Assembly (NCBI RefSeq): GCF_040683095.1
Contig: NZ_JBFBCI010000002.1
Location: forward strand, 62,001 to 126,000
From: Sphaerisporangium sp040683095
Lineage (GTDB): Bacteria > Actinomycetota > Actinomycetes > Streptosporangiales > Streptosporangiaceae
Length of the DNA stretch: 64,000 nucleotides
Direction: 5' to 3'
Shown one piece after another: positions 32,377 to 41,583 of the stretch. Numbering within the stretch: the stretch's first letter is position 1; each line of letters opens with the position of its first letter. The notes below the pieces were generated by a model. That model was not told the DNA's origin and did no database searches. It saw only the letters and a program-made list of their open reading frames with translations. The position numbers were made by a program, and so were the translations under genes.

Positions 32377-33351
32377 TCAGACCAAACCGGCCAGCGCCCG
32401 GCGCAGCGCGGCCACCCGTCCCTCGACCGCGCGCACGCTGACCCCGGCGTCGGGCAGTATGGCGTCGAAGCCGTGGAAGGCGCCGGGAAAGATGTGGAAC
32501 TCGGTCGAGACGCCCGCCCGCAGCAGCCTCTGCGCGTAGTCGGCGCACTCGTCGCGGAAGACCTCCAGCTCGCCGACGTCGATGTAGCTCGGCGGCAGCC
32601 CCGACAGGTCGGCGGCGCGGGCGGGCGCGGCGTACGCCGGCACGGCGGCGGTCCCGACGGCCTCGCCCAGCAGCGCCGTCCACCCGAAGATGTTCTCCCC
32701 GCGGTTCCACATGACGGCCTCCTCGAACTCCCGGCTGGAGGGGGTGTCGTTGCGGTCGTCGAGCATGGGCGAGAGCAGGAACTGGAAGGACACCGCCGGC
32801 CCTCCCCGGTCGCGGGCGAGCAGCACGGTGCCCGCCGCCAGGCCGCCCCCGGCGCTGGAACCTCCGACGGCGACGCGGTCGGGGTCGACGCCGAGCTCGC
32901 CCGCGTTCTTCGCCGTCCACACCAGGCCGGCATAGCAGTCCTCGACGGGCGCCGGATGCGGGTGCTCGGGGGCCAGCCGGTACTCGACCGACACCACCAC
33001 GCAGCCGACGTCGCGGATGTAGCGCGCCAGGATGGCGTCGTCCATCTCGACCAGGCCGAGCACCATGCCGCCGCCGTGCATCCAGTACAGGACGGGCAGC
33101 GGCCCGCAGCGCCCGGCGGGGCGGTGGACGCGCACCCGCAGGTCGGGGTCGCCGTCCGGTCCCGGGATCATGCGGTCCTCGGTCTCGACGCCCGGCACGG
33201 CGGCGGGCGGCATGGCGGTGAAGGCCTCGCGCATCCGGCCGCGCACGCCCGGCAGGTCCGCCGGCGACATCCGGGCGAGGTCGACCGGCGGCAGGAACGC
33301 GCGTTCCAGGCCCTCGGCGAGTTCGGGGTCAATGTTGGGGTGAAGCGGCAT
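32377..33351 (-). CDS. HSL-family alpha/beta-hydrolase esterase
   Basis: This is a 324-residue esterase of the hormone-sensitive-lipase family. It has the oxyanion motif HGGG in YWMHGGGMVLG, the nucleophile in GGSSAGGGLA, the acid region DECADYAQ, and the catalytic His in FPGAFHGFD. Substrates are probably short-chain esters. The ATG at 33351 is chosen because GAGGTG lies 7 bases upstream; the frame runs further to 33381. The 3' end lies in a small triplicated CCTCAGACC run (32345-32385). It is convergent with nadK. Confidence 0.88.
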   Translation of the reverse strand: MPLHPNIDPELAEGLERAFLPPVDLARMSPADLPGVRGRMREAFTAMPPAAVPGVETEDRMIPGPDGDPDLRVRVHRPAGRCGPLPVLYWMHGGGMVLGLVEMDDAILARYIRDVGCVVVSVEYRLAPEHPHPAPVEDCYAGLVWTAKNAGELGVDPDRVAVGGSSAGGGLAAGTVLLARDRGGPAVSFQFLLSPMLDDRNDTPSSREFEEAVMWNRGENIFGWTALLGEAVGTAAVPAYAAPARAADLSGLPPSYIDVGELEVFRDECADYAQRLLRAGVSTEFHIFPGAFHGFDAILPDAGVSVRAVEGRVAALRRALAGLV

Positions 33352-33581
33352 GTCATTCACCTCATAGAAACGTGGGAACAAAGCGTGGGAACAGGGTGGA
33401 ACGGCGGCGCGTCCCGGGACGCCGTCACCGTGACGTGCGGTACATCCGGACCTTGCCCGTCAGGGAGCGCCGCCAACGGCGACATGCCGTCGATGACCTG
33501 CCGTTTCCCTCTTCTTCAGCTTCTCGGGCGGTTCCATGACGCGGCGCCGGGGGTTCCGCACCCCCGGCGCCGCCGCCGAGC

Positions 33582-34211
33582 TCACCGATGGCGGCGTCTC
33601 ATCCGGGCGCGCGGGCGCCGCGCCGTCCAGTTCGCCCAGGCCGCGCCGATCATGGTGGCCGCGCCGAGGACGATCAGCACGGCGGGACGGCGCCTGGCCT
33701 CGTCGGAGACGCGGCAGGCCGCTTTCCGCACCGGTCCGGACATGACCGTGCCGGCCCGGTCCGCGGTGGCGCCGCGGACCCGTCCCGCCATACCGGACGC
33801 CTTCTCCTTCGTCACGGCCATCGTCCGCCGCGCCCGCGCCCTGACGTCCACCTTCTGCGCGAGGGCCTCGACGGTGAGGCCGAGTTCCTCCCGGGTGCGG
33901 TAGATCTCGTCCCGCAGCCGGTCCTCCTCCGACCAGTAGACCTGCGGATGGTGGACGGGCTCGTGCTCGACGTACTCGGGCGGCGCCTCCGGGCGGGGCC
34001 CGAGCGACGACTGCGACAGCCCGGCGAGGGGGTCGCCTCGGCCGTGGCTGACCACGGGCTTGACGTACGGCTTCGGCGGCACGTGCACCTGCGGGACGTT
34101 CAGCGACTGCTCCATGGAGGCGAGGTTGGCCGTGCCGGGTTCCTGCCGGTGCAGGCCGACCTCTCCGGCCGTGGGACGGTACGGGGTCCCGATCGGGTCT
34201 CTCTCTGTCAT
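33582..34211 (-). CDS. DUF3618-domain membrane protein
   Basis: This is a 209-residue protein with a polar N-terminal half, then the DUF3618 helix RDEIYRTREELGLTVEALAQKV and a C-terminal membrane segment (PAVLIVLGAATMIGAAWANW) followed by a basic tail. The family occurs with holin-like proteins in actinobacterial stress clusters; no activity is known. Its ATG overlaps the stop of the upstream gene (ATGA), so the two are coupled. The pairing suggests a joint role in membrane stress or osmotic protection. Confidence 0.82.
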   Translation of the reverse strand: MTERDPIGTPYRPTAGEVGLHRQEPGTANLASMEQSLNVPQVHVPPKPYVKPVVSHGRGDPLAGLSQSSLGPRPEAPPEYVEHEPVHHPQVYWSEEDRLRDEIYRTREELGLTVEALAQKVDVRARARRTMAVTKEKASGMAGRVRGATADRAGTVMSGPVRKAACRVSDEARRRPAVLIVLGAATMIGAAWANWTARRPRARMRRRHR

Positions 34212-34633
34212 CGGTGCGCACTCTCCTTCAGGACGTCGACGTCGGCCTTCAGGCTTCTGATGGCCTCCTCGGGGAGGGGCGGCGTGGCCCTGCTCATCTG
34301 CTGCTTGCCGACCAGCGCCATCACGCCGGTCACGATCAGCACCGCGACCCCGACGATGAGGGCGGCGAGCCATCCGGGGAGCACGAGCGCGAGCGCCAGG
34401 ATCGCCGTGGCGACCAGCGCGCCGCCGCCGTACAGCGCCATCACTCCGGCGCCGCCGAACAGCCCGGCGCCGAGGCCGGCGCGCCTGCCCTTACGGCTCA
34501 GCTCCAGCGACGCCAGCCTGATCTCGTCGCGCACGAGCCGGGACACTTCCTCGGACAGGTGCTTGATCAGCTCGGCGGTCGACAGTGAGGCGTACGGGTT
34601 GGTGACGGGCCGGGCTTCCTTCAGGTCGGTCAT
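34208..34633 (-). CDS. Actinobacterial holin-X (phage holin-like) membrane protein
   Basis: The 141-residue protein has the family N-terminus STAELIKHLSEEVSRLVRDE, then two membrane helices (LFGGAGVMALYGGGALVATA and WLAALIVGVAVLIVTGVMAL) and a coiled C-terminal end. Despite the holin name these proteins are chromosomal and linked to stress. The ATG at 34633 follows GAAAGGG. It is coupled to the DUF3618 gene by an ATGA overlap. Just upstream, an unstarted frame ends inside its start codon and may be a remnant. Confidence 0.82.
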   Translation of the reverse strand: MTDLKEARPVTNPYASLSTAELIKHLSEEVSRLVRDEIRLASLELSRKGRRAGLGAGLFGGAGVMALYGGGALVATAILALALVLPGWLAALIVGVAVLIVTGVMALVGKQQMSRATPPLPEEAIRSLKADVDVLKESAHR

Positions 34634-35057
34634 GGCGTTTCCCTTTCTGTGCTCGGCGGGGTACGGCGCGACAGCGCGATGAGCGCCCGCTCCACGCCGC
34701 CGCGGGTGGCCGGCCGTCCGTAGCCGGCGTCGGCGCCGAGCTCGGTGAGCGCCTCTCGATCGTGCGGCCCAGGCGCTGATCACGCGGGGGCCGGCGCGTC
34801 CGTCACGGCGGGCGGGATCACCGGCACCCTGATACGGACGGCCCGGCGGTCACGACCGGGCGCCCGCCGGGCCGCTCATGGCTCAGGCCGCGGCCCCGGC
34901 GCCTGCGCAGGATCCCCGGCTCGGCGGGGCCGCTCACGCGCGGTTCGACGGTCACGAGGACCCCATACCCGTGAGCCGGGCGGCAAACGGGCCGCTCACG
35001 CGCGGGCCCCGTGCCACGGGTGTGACGGTCGCGCCGCCACACCCGGATCGCGCCGGC
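34634..35057. other. Gene-poor region with a possible gene remnant
   Basis: On the minus strand the frame from 34779 to 34630 reads EALTELGADAGYGRPATRGG and looks protein-like. It has no start codon, is closed by a stop upstream and overlaps the holin ATG. Repeated GGCCGCTCA-type words occur at 34872-35010. I see no intact gene. Confidence 0.4.
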
Positions 35058-35567
35058 TCACACCTGGTGGGTCCTGCCGCCGGGCATTCCCCCGGTCCTG
35101 CCGCCGGGCATTCCTCCGGTCATGCCGCCGGGCATGTGCGCACCGGTGCCGGGCATCTTGCGGTTCCCCACGGCCATGGCGCCGAGTCCCAGGAGCAGGA
35201 TGACGGCTCCGGTGACGACGTTGTTCCAGATGGATCCGGTCGTCGCCGACCGCATGACCCACGGGGTGATGATCGTCCAGATGCCCAGGATGGGCAGCAT
35301 CCAGGTCAGCCCGTACGTACGACCGTACGCGGACGCGAACCCCAGGGCGAGGGCGGCCACCACCAGCCCGGTGATCAGGTTGTTCACCGAGAGCCGGGGC
35401 AGGCTCGTGTTGAAGCCCACCACCCACGGCGATATCGCGAGATAGAGCCCCGCGAGCAGGGTCAGCCCTTCGATCACCTGCGCGACCGCGCTCGACCCCG
35501 CCCTTTCGTACTTGGCTCGCATCGCGACGATATCGGGATGCGCCTCCAGGCCGGTCGGTCTAGTCAT
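35058..35567 (-). CDS. SPW-repeat membrane protein
   Basis: The 169-residue protein has four membrane helices arranged as two SPW repeats, with ISPWVVGF and ITPWVM as signatures. An N-terminal soluble segment (PDIVAMRAKYERA) precedes them. The C-terminus is a low-complexity tail of GGMPGGRTG units. SPW proteins are widespread, of unknown function, and often lie with stress genes. It belongs to the same strand as the holin/DUF3618 pair but is 424 bp upstream of it. Confidence 0.85.
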   Translation of the reverse strand: MTRPTGLEAHPDIVAMRAKYERAGSSAVAQVIEGLTLLAGLYLAISPWVVGFNTSLPRLSVNNLITGLVVAALALGFASAYGRTYGLTWMLPILGIWTIITPWVMRSATTGSIWNNVVTGAVILLLGLGAMAVGNRKMPGTGAHMPGGMTGGMPGGRTGGMPGGRTHQV

Positions 35568-35716
35568 GACCTCACCGCCTTCCGACTTCCTTCGCGGAAC
35601 GGATCAATGTGGCCATACCCCTGTGGAAATCGCAGGTCACGGAGGGCTGAGCAAATATTTCGGCTGATGATGGCCGATCATCTGGTTTGACCGGACGAAA
35701 ACCAGAAGAAATGACC

Positions 35717-35752
35717 GGGGCCCGGGACGCGCTCGACGCGTGCCCGGGCCCC
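35717..35752 (-). terminator. Terminator of the PQQ-dehydrogenase gene
   Basis: GGGGCCCGGG and CCCGGGCCCC form a 10-bp stem extended by CGCG/CGCG around a CTCGA loop. On the minus strand T-rich sequence follows (ATTTCTTCTGGTTTTC). It lies 19 bases after the stop at 35771. Confidence 0.75.
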
Positions 35753-35770
35753 GTCCCTCAAGCGTTCAGA

Positions 35771-38677
35771 TCACGGCAGGGTCCAGGTCTGCGCGCCTGT
35801 TCCGTTGCAGTCGTAGATCTGCAGTTGCCGCCCGTTGGTGGTGTCGGACGCCGGGATGTCCAGGCAGCGCCCGGACTGCGGGTTGCGCAGCGCCCCGTTG
35901 CCCTGCGCCGACCACTGCTGGGCGCCCGTGCCGTTGCAGGTGTACAGCTGCACGAGCGTGCCGTTGGCCGTCCCGCTGGCCTTGACGTCCATGCACTTGC
36001 CGAGGCCGCGGATCGTGCCGTCGGTGCCGATGGTCCAGCGCTGCGCGGCCGAGCCGTTGCAGTCGTAGATCTGCACCTTGGTGCCGTCGGCGGTCGAGCT
36101 GGCGTTGATGTCGACGCACTTGCCGAGACCGCGGATCTCGCCGGTGCGGGCCGCGGGAGGCGTGCCCGCGCCGGCGCCGGTGAAGGTGTAACTGTCGACG
36201 TCGTACAGCGCGCCGGTGCCGCTGCCGGTGAACACCAGGTAGAGGTCGTGGGTGTTGTCGTCCGGCTTGTTGACCGGTGCGGTGACCTCGGTGTAGTTGT
36301 CCCAGCCGCCCGTCCCGGCCACGGCGACGCGCGCGACCTCCGGGCCGGTGGGCGAGTCGAAGCGGAAGGACAGCGTGCCGCCGGCGCCGGCGGAGCTGAC
36401 GCGCGCCTTCACCCCGGTGATGCCCTTCAGGCTGACCCCGTGGTGCCTGACCCACTCGCCGTTCTGGATGTCGCCGAGGCGCTTTCCGCCCTCGGCCGCG
36501 GCCTGGTCGACCAACTTGGGGCCGTTGAGCTGAACGAAGTGCTCGGCCTGCCACTGCTTGGGCCAGAGCGTGATCTCCTTCTCCCCGGTGAGCGGGACCG
36601 TGCCGGCCGCCCCCTTGTCGGTGTAGGAGGACCGCAGGACGAAGAACTGCACCGCGTCCAGCCCCGCGTGGATGGGGCCGGTGTTGAAGGTGGAGCCGCA
36701 GCCGGTCCCCTGTCCCATCTCATGCGCGTGCTCCTGGTGGCCGAGGGCCGCCCGGACGATCACACTGGCACAGGGGACGGTGCCGTCCTGCGGGTCGGTG
36801 GCGCCGGCCGTCGCGATCAGCTCGTCGCCCCAGCCGAACATGCCGCCGTTGGGCAGGCCGTTGAGCGTCACCGTCGGCCGGTTGTTGCCCACGACGATCG
36901 GGACGAGCACCGTTCCTGACCGGCCGGTCCCGTCGTTGACGGTGAGGCGGGCCCGCTTGTCGCCGTTGGTCGTGTACGTGTAGCTCGCGTTGGCCGCGGT
37001 CGAGTCGGTGGTGCCGTTGTCGTCGAAGTCCCAGGCGTAGGTCAGCGGGTTGCCGTCGGGGTCGGAGCTGCCGGCGCTGGAGAACGCGACGGTCAGCGGG
37101 GCGAGGCCGTTGTCCTTGTCGGCGGTGGCGACGGCGATCGGCGAGCGTCCACCCTGGACGTAGTTGATCTTGTAGAGGCCGGCGTCCGCGGCGCCCGAGA
37201 AGTAGCCGCTGCCGTACTCGAGCAGGTACAGCGATCCGTCCGGCCCGAACTCCATGTCGATCGCGTGGACGAAGCTCATGCCCGACAGGACCGGCTCGAT
37301 GACGGTCGGCGTGCCCGTGGAGGGGTTGCCGTTGTCGAACTGGACCTCCTTGATCCAGTTACGGCAGTACTCGGAGATGAGCCACTTGTCGTCGTAGTAC
37401 TGCGGCCACTTGACGTCGGAGTTCAGCGCCGGGTCGTAGTGGTAGACCTCGGTGTGGTTGGGCGAGCCACAGCCGCCGGGGCTGTCCAGCGCGGGCCATT
37501 CCCTGCTGCCGCCGTGCTGCTCCCACACCAGCGCGGGCTTGGTCGGCGGGAGCTGCTGGAGTCCGGTGTTGCGCGGGGAGTTGTTGACCGGGCCGGTGGT
37601 GCCGCCGCAGGGGAACCAGCCGCGGGGGGCGTTGGCGGCGAAGTCCCAGTCGTTGTAGGCGACGTTCGGCCCACCGCAGTAGGGCCAGCCGTAGTTGCCG
37701 GGGCCGGTGGCGCGGTTGAACTCGTCGTAGGCCGCCGGGCCGCGGTTGGGGATCGTGGCCCCGGCGTCCGGGCCGACCTCGCCCCAGTACAGGGTGTTGT
37801 TCGCCTTCTTGTCCACCCACACGCGGTACGGGTTGCGCGTGCCCATGATGTAGATCTCGGGCCGGGTCTGGGCGGTGCCCTGCGGGAACAGGTTGCCGGC
37901 GGGGATCGTGTAGGTGCCGTTGTCCTCGGGGTGAATCCGGTTGATCTTCCCGCGGAGGTCGTTGGTGTTGCCGGAGGTGCGCTGGGCGTCGTACTGCGGG
38001 TTGCGGCTCGTGCGCTCGTCGATCGGCGCCATGCCGGCAGAGTCGCCGCCGGAGTTGGTGTTGTCGCCCACCGCGAAGTACAGGTTCTCGCTGGAATCCC
38101 AGGTCATCGAGCCTGCGGAGTGGCAGCACATGTCACGCTCGGTCGGCCACTCGATGATCAGGTCCTCGCTGGCGGGGTCGAGCACATTGGTGGAGGTGTT
38201 GAAGGTGAACCGGGAGATGCGGTTCACCAGCGGCGTCACCTTGGGTGAGTAGAAGAGGTACACCCAGTGATTGGAGGCGAACCGCGGGTGCAGGGTGATG
38301 CCGATGAGCCCGTCCTCGAACCGCGCGTCGAGCTGGAGGGTCAGCGCGACGGTCGTGGCCTTGGTGGCGGGGTTGTACAGGCGGACCTGGCCGCCGCCGG
38401 AGCTGGTGCCCCGGTTGATGTAGAGCACCTTGCCGTCGGGCAGGACCGACAGCTCGATCGGCTCGCCCATGGACAGCCCGCCGTCCAGCTTGACCTTCTC
38501 GAACCCGCTGGTCGGCGGGGGCGCGAGAGCTGCCTGCCTGACGGTGACCGCTGCTGCGGCGAGGGGGGTCACGGCGGACGGGGAGGCGGAGGCGGCCGTG
38601 GCCCCTTGCAGGGCCGTCGCGGCGAGGGCGAGGATCACTGCGCCGACGACCGTGCGTAAGCGCGCGGAAACTGACAC
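35771..38677 (-). CDS. Secreted PQQ-dependent sugar dehydrogenase-like protein with PKD, CBM6 and ricin-B domains
   Basis: This is a 968-residue exported modular protein. A signal peptide (VVGAVILALAATALQG) precedes a six-bladed glucose/sorbosone-dehydrogenase domain (about 45-500), with GEPIELSVLPDGKVLYI, DGLIGITLHPRF and MGTRNPYRVW. A PKD domain follows (about 515-595: PLTVAFSSAGSSDPDGNPLT, YAWDFDDNG), then a linker domain with His-rich GHQEHAHEMG, a CBM6-like domain (about 700-825) and a C-terminal beta-trefoil with three QxW repeats (AQRWTI, AQQWSA, AQTWTL). The family oxidises sugars with PQQ; the substrate is unknown. The next gene upstream (DUF1080) may act on the same glycans. Confidence 0.87.
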   Translation of the reverse strand: MSVSARLRTVVGAVILALAATALQGATAASASPSAVTPLAAAAVTVRQAALAPPPTSGFEKVKLDGGLSMGEPIELSVLPDGKVLYINRGTSSGGGQVRLYNPATKATTVALTLQLDARFEDGLIGITLHPRFASNHWVYLFYSPKVTPLVNRISRFTFNTSTNVLDPASEDLIIEWPTERDMCCHSAGSMTWDSSENLYFAVGDNTNSGGDSAGMAPIDERTSRNPQYDAQRTSGNTNDLRGKINRIHPEDNGTYTIPAGNLFPQGTAQTRPEIYIMGTRNPYRVWVDKKANNTLYWGEVGPDAGATIPNRGPAAYDEFNRATGPGNYGWPYCGGPNVAYNDWDFAANAPRGWFPCGGTTGPVNNSPRNTGLQQLPPTKPALVWEQHGGSREWPALDSPGGCGSPNHTEVYHYDPALNSDVKWPQYYDDKWLISEYCRNWIKEVQFDNGNPSTGTPTVIEPVLSGMSFVHAIDMEFGPDGSLYLLEYGSGYFSGAADAGLYKINYVQGGRSPIAVATADKDNGLAPLTVAFSSAGSSDPDGNPLTYAWDFDDNGTTDSTAANASYTYTTNGDKRARLTVNDGTGRSGTVLVPIVVGNNRPTVTLNGLPNGGMFGWGDELIATAGATDPQDGTVPCASVIVRAALGHQEHAHEMGQGTGCGSTFNTGPIHAGLDAVQFFVLRSSYTDKGAAGTVPLTGEKEITLWPKQWQAEHFVQLNGPKLVDQAAAEGGKRLGDIQNGEWVRHHGVSLKGITGVKARVSSAGAGGTLSFRFDSPTGPEVARVAVAGTGGWDNYTEVTAPVNKPDDNTHDLYLVFTGSGTGALYDVDSYTFTGAGAGTPPAARTGEIRGLGKCVDINASSTADGTKVQIYDCNGSAAQRWTIGTDGTIRGLGKCMDVKASGTANGTLVQLYTCNGTGAQQWSAQGNGALRNPQSGRCLDIPASDTTNGRQLQIYDCNGTGAQTWTLP

Positions 38678-38791
38678 GAAATCTCCTGGGGGGTGGGAGG
38701 ACGGGAGAGCTCGGCACGGGGACTCCGTACCGGGGAGAGCCGCCCGCGCCGCCGGGAGCGGGCGCGGGCCGGTGTGGTGTGGGGGCCCGGG

Positions 38792-39943
38792 TCAGAGACC
38801 GAGGATGTTCAGGTCCCAGAGGGAGTGGCCCCACTGGGTGGCGCGCTGGGTGCCGTAGACCCGCACGCAGCGGCCGCTCACGTCGCCGAGCGGAATGTCG
38901 TCGATGCCGCCGTCGCCGTTCGCGGTGGAGTACACCGTGGTCCACGCCGCGCCGCAGCCGGGCGCGACCTGGATCTGGTACGCCCGCGCGTAGGCGACCT
39001 CCCAGTTCAGGCGGACCAGCCTGATGGTCCGCGTCTGGCCGAGGTCCACCTGGATCCACTGCGGGTCGGAGTACGCGCTGCCCCACCGGGTCGTGAGGTC
39101 GCCGTCGACGGCACGCGGGCCGACGTGCTGGGATCCGGGCTCGACGCTGGATACGGTGACCGGGCGGTTGCGCGCGTAGTCGACGAGGGCGGGGGCGTCG
39201 GTCTTGATGCGGATGTCGCGGTAGTTGATGTCCATGCCGTCGCCGTCGTTCTGCACGCCGATGTAGCCGTTGGCGATGTTCCGCGTGCTGATGTAGTCGT
39301 TGATCTTGACGTCGTTGAGGATGACCTCGACGTGCCGGCCGTGCAGCCTGATCTCGTAGGTGTTCCACTGGCCCGGCGGGCGCAGCGCCTGGGCGCGCAG
39401 CGCGGCGTCGGGGGCCTTGAAGCTGTAGACGCTGCCGGTGGTACGGCTGGGGTCGGCGTCGGTGGCGTCGATCTGGATCTCGTGGCCCTCGTTGACCGGC
39501 TTCCACGGGTCGCCCTGCGGGTCGGAGAAGCCGATGAACACTCCCCCGTTGTCGTCACCGGGCATCATCCAGTCGAGCTTGAGCGAGTAGTTCGCGAACG
39601 TGCTCACCGGATACCACAGCAGGCCCATGCCACCGAAGGACTTCAGCGTGCCGTCCACGATGGTGAAGCCGCCGGGGCCGGCCTGGCGCCATCGGCTGAG
39701 GCCGGCCTGGGTGCCGTCGAACAGGGAGGTGTACCCGGGCTCGGCCGCCAGGCCTTCCTTGGCGGCGGGCGCGGCCTGCGCCGTGGCCGCCGTCAGGGGT
39801 GTCGCGAGGGTCGCCGCCACGGCCACCACGGTCACGGCGCGCCGCAGCAGGACGGCGGAGCGTGCGAGGGCCGCGCGGGCACGGCGCAGGGCCGTGCGGG
39901 GCGAGGCGGGGGTGCGGTCGGGAAAGCGCGCGTGCTCGTCCAT
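38792..39943 (-). CDS. Secreted DUF1080 glycoside hydrolase-like domain plus discoidin (F5/8) domain
   Basis: This is a 383-residue exported protein. A long basic leader and signal (LLRRAVTVVAVAATLA) precede a DUF1080 domain (about 68-255: GYTSLFDGTQAGLSRWR, GDDNGGVFIGFSDP, QWNTYEIRLHGRHVEVILND) and a C-terminal F5/8-type domain (about 265-383: RAVDGDLTTRWGSAYSDPQW). DUF1080 proteins include 3-keto-disaccharide hydrolases. With the sugar dehydrogenase gene 114 bp downstream on the same strand it could form an oxidise-then-hydrolyse pathway. The ATG at 39943 has AAGGATCC upstream; an inverted AACTTTCG/CGAAACTT lies about 90-115 bases before it. Confidence 0.83.
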   Translation of the reverse strand: MDEHARFPDRTPASPRTALRRARAALARSAVLLRRAVTVVAVAATLATPLTAATAQAAPAAKEGLAAEPGYTSLFDGTQAGLSRWRQAGPGGFTIVDGTLKSFGGMGLLWYPVSTFANYSLKLDWMMPGDDNGGVFIGFSDPQGDPWKPVNEGHEIQIDATDADPSRTTGSVYSFKAPDAALRAQALRPPGQWNTYEIRLHGRHVEVILNDVKINDYISTRNIANGYIGVQNDGDGMDINYRDIRIKTDAPALVDYARNRPVTVSSVEPGSQHVGPRAVDGDLTTRWGSAYSDPQWIQVDLGQTRTIRLVRLNWEVAYARAYQIQVAPGCGAAWTTVYSTANGDGGIDDIPLGDVSGRCVRVYGTQRATQWGHSLWDLNILGL

Positions 39944-40397
39944 CACGGATCCTTTGGGAGGGGATCGAGGGATTCGAGGGGATAGGAGCGCGCCGCCGCA
40001 CCTGTCCGCTAAAAGTCGGAGCTGATGGGACCTAACTTTCGCCGCTGTGGACGAAACTTTGACACGTGACAACTGAAGCGTCAAGGCAGTGAGTGGCCCC
40101 GGTCCCTGCCCTCTACCAGGGCGGGAGGAAACGGCGGACGTACGGAGGGCGTCGCGTCCCCCGGCCGCGCGCCGGAGGCGCGGATCACCGGTCTTCGCAG
40201 CGCGCCCGAACAGGTCATCCGATCAATCCGGGTATCAGGAGGCGGGAATGGCGAGCTCACCGGAGCGCCGCCGCCCGGTGCGGCCCCGCACGGACAGCAA
40301 GCCTCGGAGGTGCGGCCCGGCACGGCCCCGCACGCCACCGGGCCCGGGCGACGGCCTGGCGCCTCCGCCGGGAATGACCGTCGCCGGAAAAACCGCC
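39944..40397. promoter_or_regulatory. Intergenic region with a possible operator
   Basis: AACTTTCG (40034-40041) and CGAAACTT (40052-40059) are near-perfect inverted halves with a 10-base spacer, resembling GAAA/TTTC operators of sugar-gene repressors in actinomycetes. The rest (40090-40397) is gene-free; in particular no DUF397 gene follows the XRE regulator. Confidence 0.4.
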
Positions 40398-41303
40398 TCA
40401 GTACTCGTCCAGCATTCTGCGGATCATCGCGGCCGTCGCGGAGGCCGACTCGGCGTCGACCACGAGCGCGTTCATCACTGCGTAGTAGCGATCGATGTCG
40501 GCCTGCTTGTCCGGGAAGATGACACCCACGAGCTGCGGAAGGCACACGACGTCGCTGAGCTTGGTCGCCGACGTGCGCATGATCGCCATCGGGCCGCCCA
40601 TCGCGCCGTGCTCGCCGCGGCTGAACGGCAGCACCTGGATCGTGACGTTGGCGCGCCGGCCCGCCTCGAGCAGGTACTCCATCTGGGCGCGCATGATGGC
40701 CTCGCCGCCGACCCGGCGCCGCAGCGCCGACTCGTCCAGGACCGTCCACAGCCTCACGGTGCCCGGCTCCACCAGGATGCGCGCGCGCTCCATCCTGAGG
40801 CGGACGCGGCGCTCGATCTCGTCCTCCGAGACGCCAGGGTGCAGCGCGCCGATCAGCGCGCGGGCGTAGTCCTCGGTCTGCAGGAGCTCGGGAACGCACA
40901 GCGGATCCCAGCTGCGGATCAGCGCGGCGCCCTGCTCCAGGCCGATGTAGGACTCGAATGAGGGGGGCGTCAGGTCGTTGTAGGCGTGCCACCAGCCGGG
41001 GACGCTGGCCTGCCGTGCCATCGTGAGCAGGGTCTCGCGCTCGGCGTCGCCGGTCACTCCGTACAACGTCAGCAGGTCCTGGACGTCGCGGGCCTTGAAG
41101 CCGGTACGGCCGAGCTCCAGGCGGCTGATCTTGGTGTCGGAGGCGCGGATGCGGTACCCGGCCTCGGCCCGGCTGAAGCCCCCGGCCTCGCGCAGACGGC
41201 GCAGCTGGGCGCCCACGAGCATGCGCAGGACCGTGGGACCGGCCTGGCGGTGGTCGAGTACCTGGTCGTCCTCCAAGTCGTCGTCAGCCGGGAAACGGCT
41301 CAA
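40398..41303 (-). CDS. XRE-family regulator with Scr1/DUF5753 domain
   Basis: The 301-residue protein has an N-terminal HTH (MLVGAQLRRLREAGGFSRAE then AGYRIRASDTKISRLELGR) and a DUF5753 domain: YIGLEQGAALIRSWDPLCVP, LLQTEDYARALI, WTVLDESALRR and VTIQVLPFSRGEHGAM. In Streptomyces-type genomes these proteins are usually followed by a small DUF397 protein, the pair acting in development or as an antitoxin-like system. No DUF397 gene is seen within the next 300 bases, so this copy is orphan. Its targets are unknown. Confidence 0.9.
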   Translation of the reverse strand: MSRFPADDDLEDDQVLDHRQAGPTVLRMLVGAQLRRLREAGGFSRAEAGYRIRASDTKISRLELGRTGFKARDVQDLLTLYGVTGDAERETLLTMARQASVPGWWHAYNDLTPPSFESYIGLEQGAALIRSWDPLCVPELLQTEDYARALIGALHPGVSEDEIERRVRLRMERARILVEPGTVRLWTVLDESALRRRVGGEAIMRAQMEYLLEAGRRANVTIQVLPFSRGEHGAMGGPMAIMRTSATKLSDVVCLPQLVGVIFPDKQADIDRYYAVMNALVVDAESASATAAMIRRMLDEY

Positions 41304-41583
41304 AACTCCCCCTCAGTCACAGAAACCACCGACCACCCTCACCGCGCCCCACACCACCAGCGTCTCACGCTGCCGGCACACCCAGTACCGATCTTTCGCA
41401 GACGTGACGAGCCCACGAAACCGCGCCGCGCGCACGAGAAGAACGGACGGCGGCCCGAAGTTGGATCGTCTTCCCTGCGCCGGGCACTGTCAACTCACGA
41501 CCGGCGCAGGACATGACGATATCTGTCAAACGGCCGGGAAGACGCGGGAGCGGGCCGCGTTCACCGGCAAATCGCGGCCCAGG

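Noticed and set aside
34208..34633. Prophage signal from the holin-like protein
   Set aside because: No other phage genes nearby; the family is a chromosomal actinobacterial stress protein.
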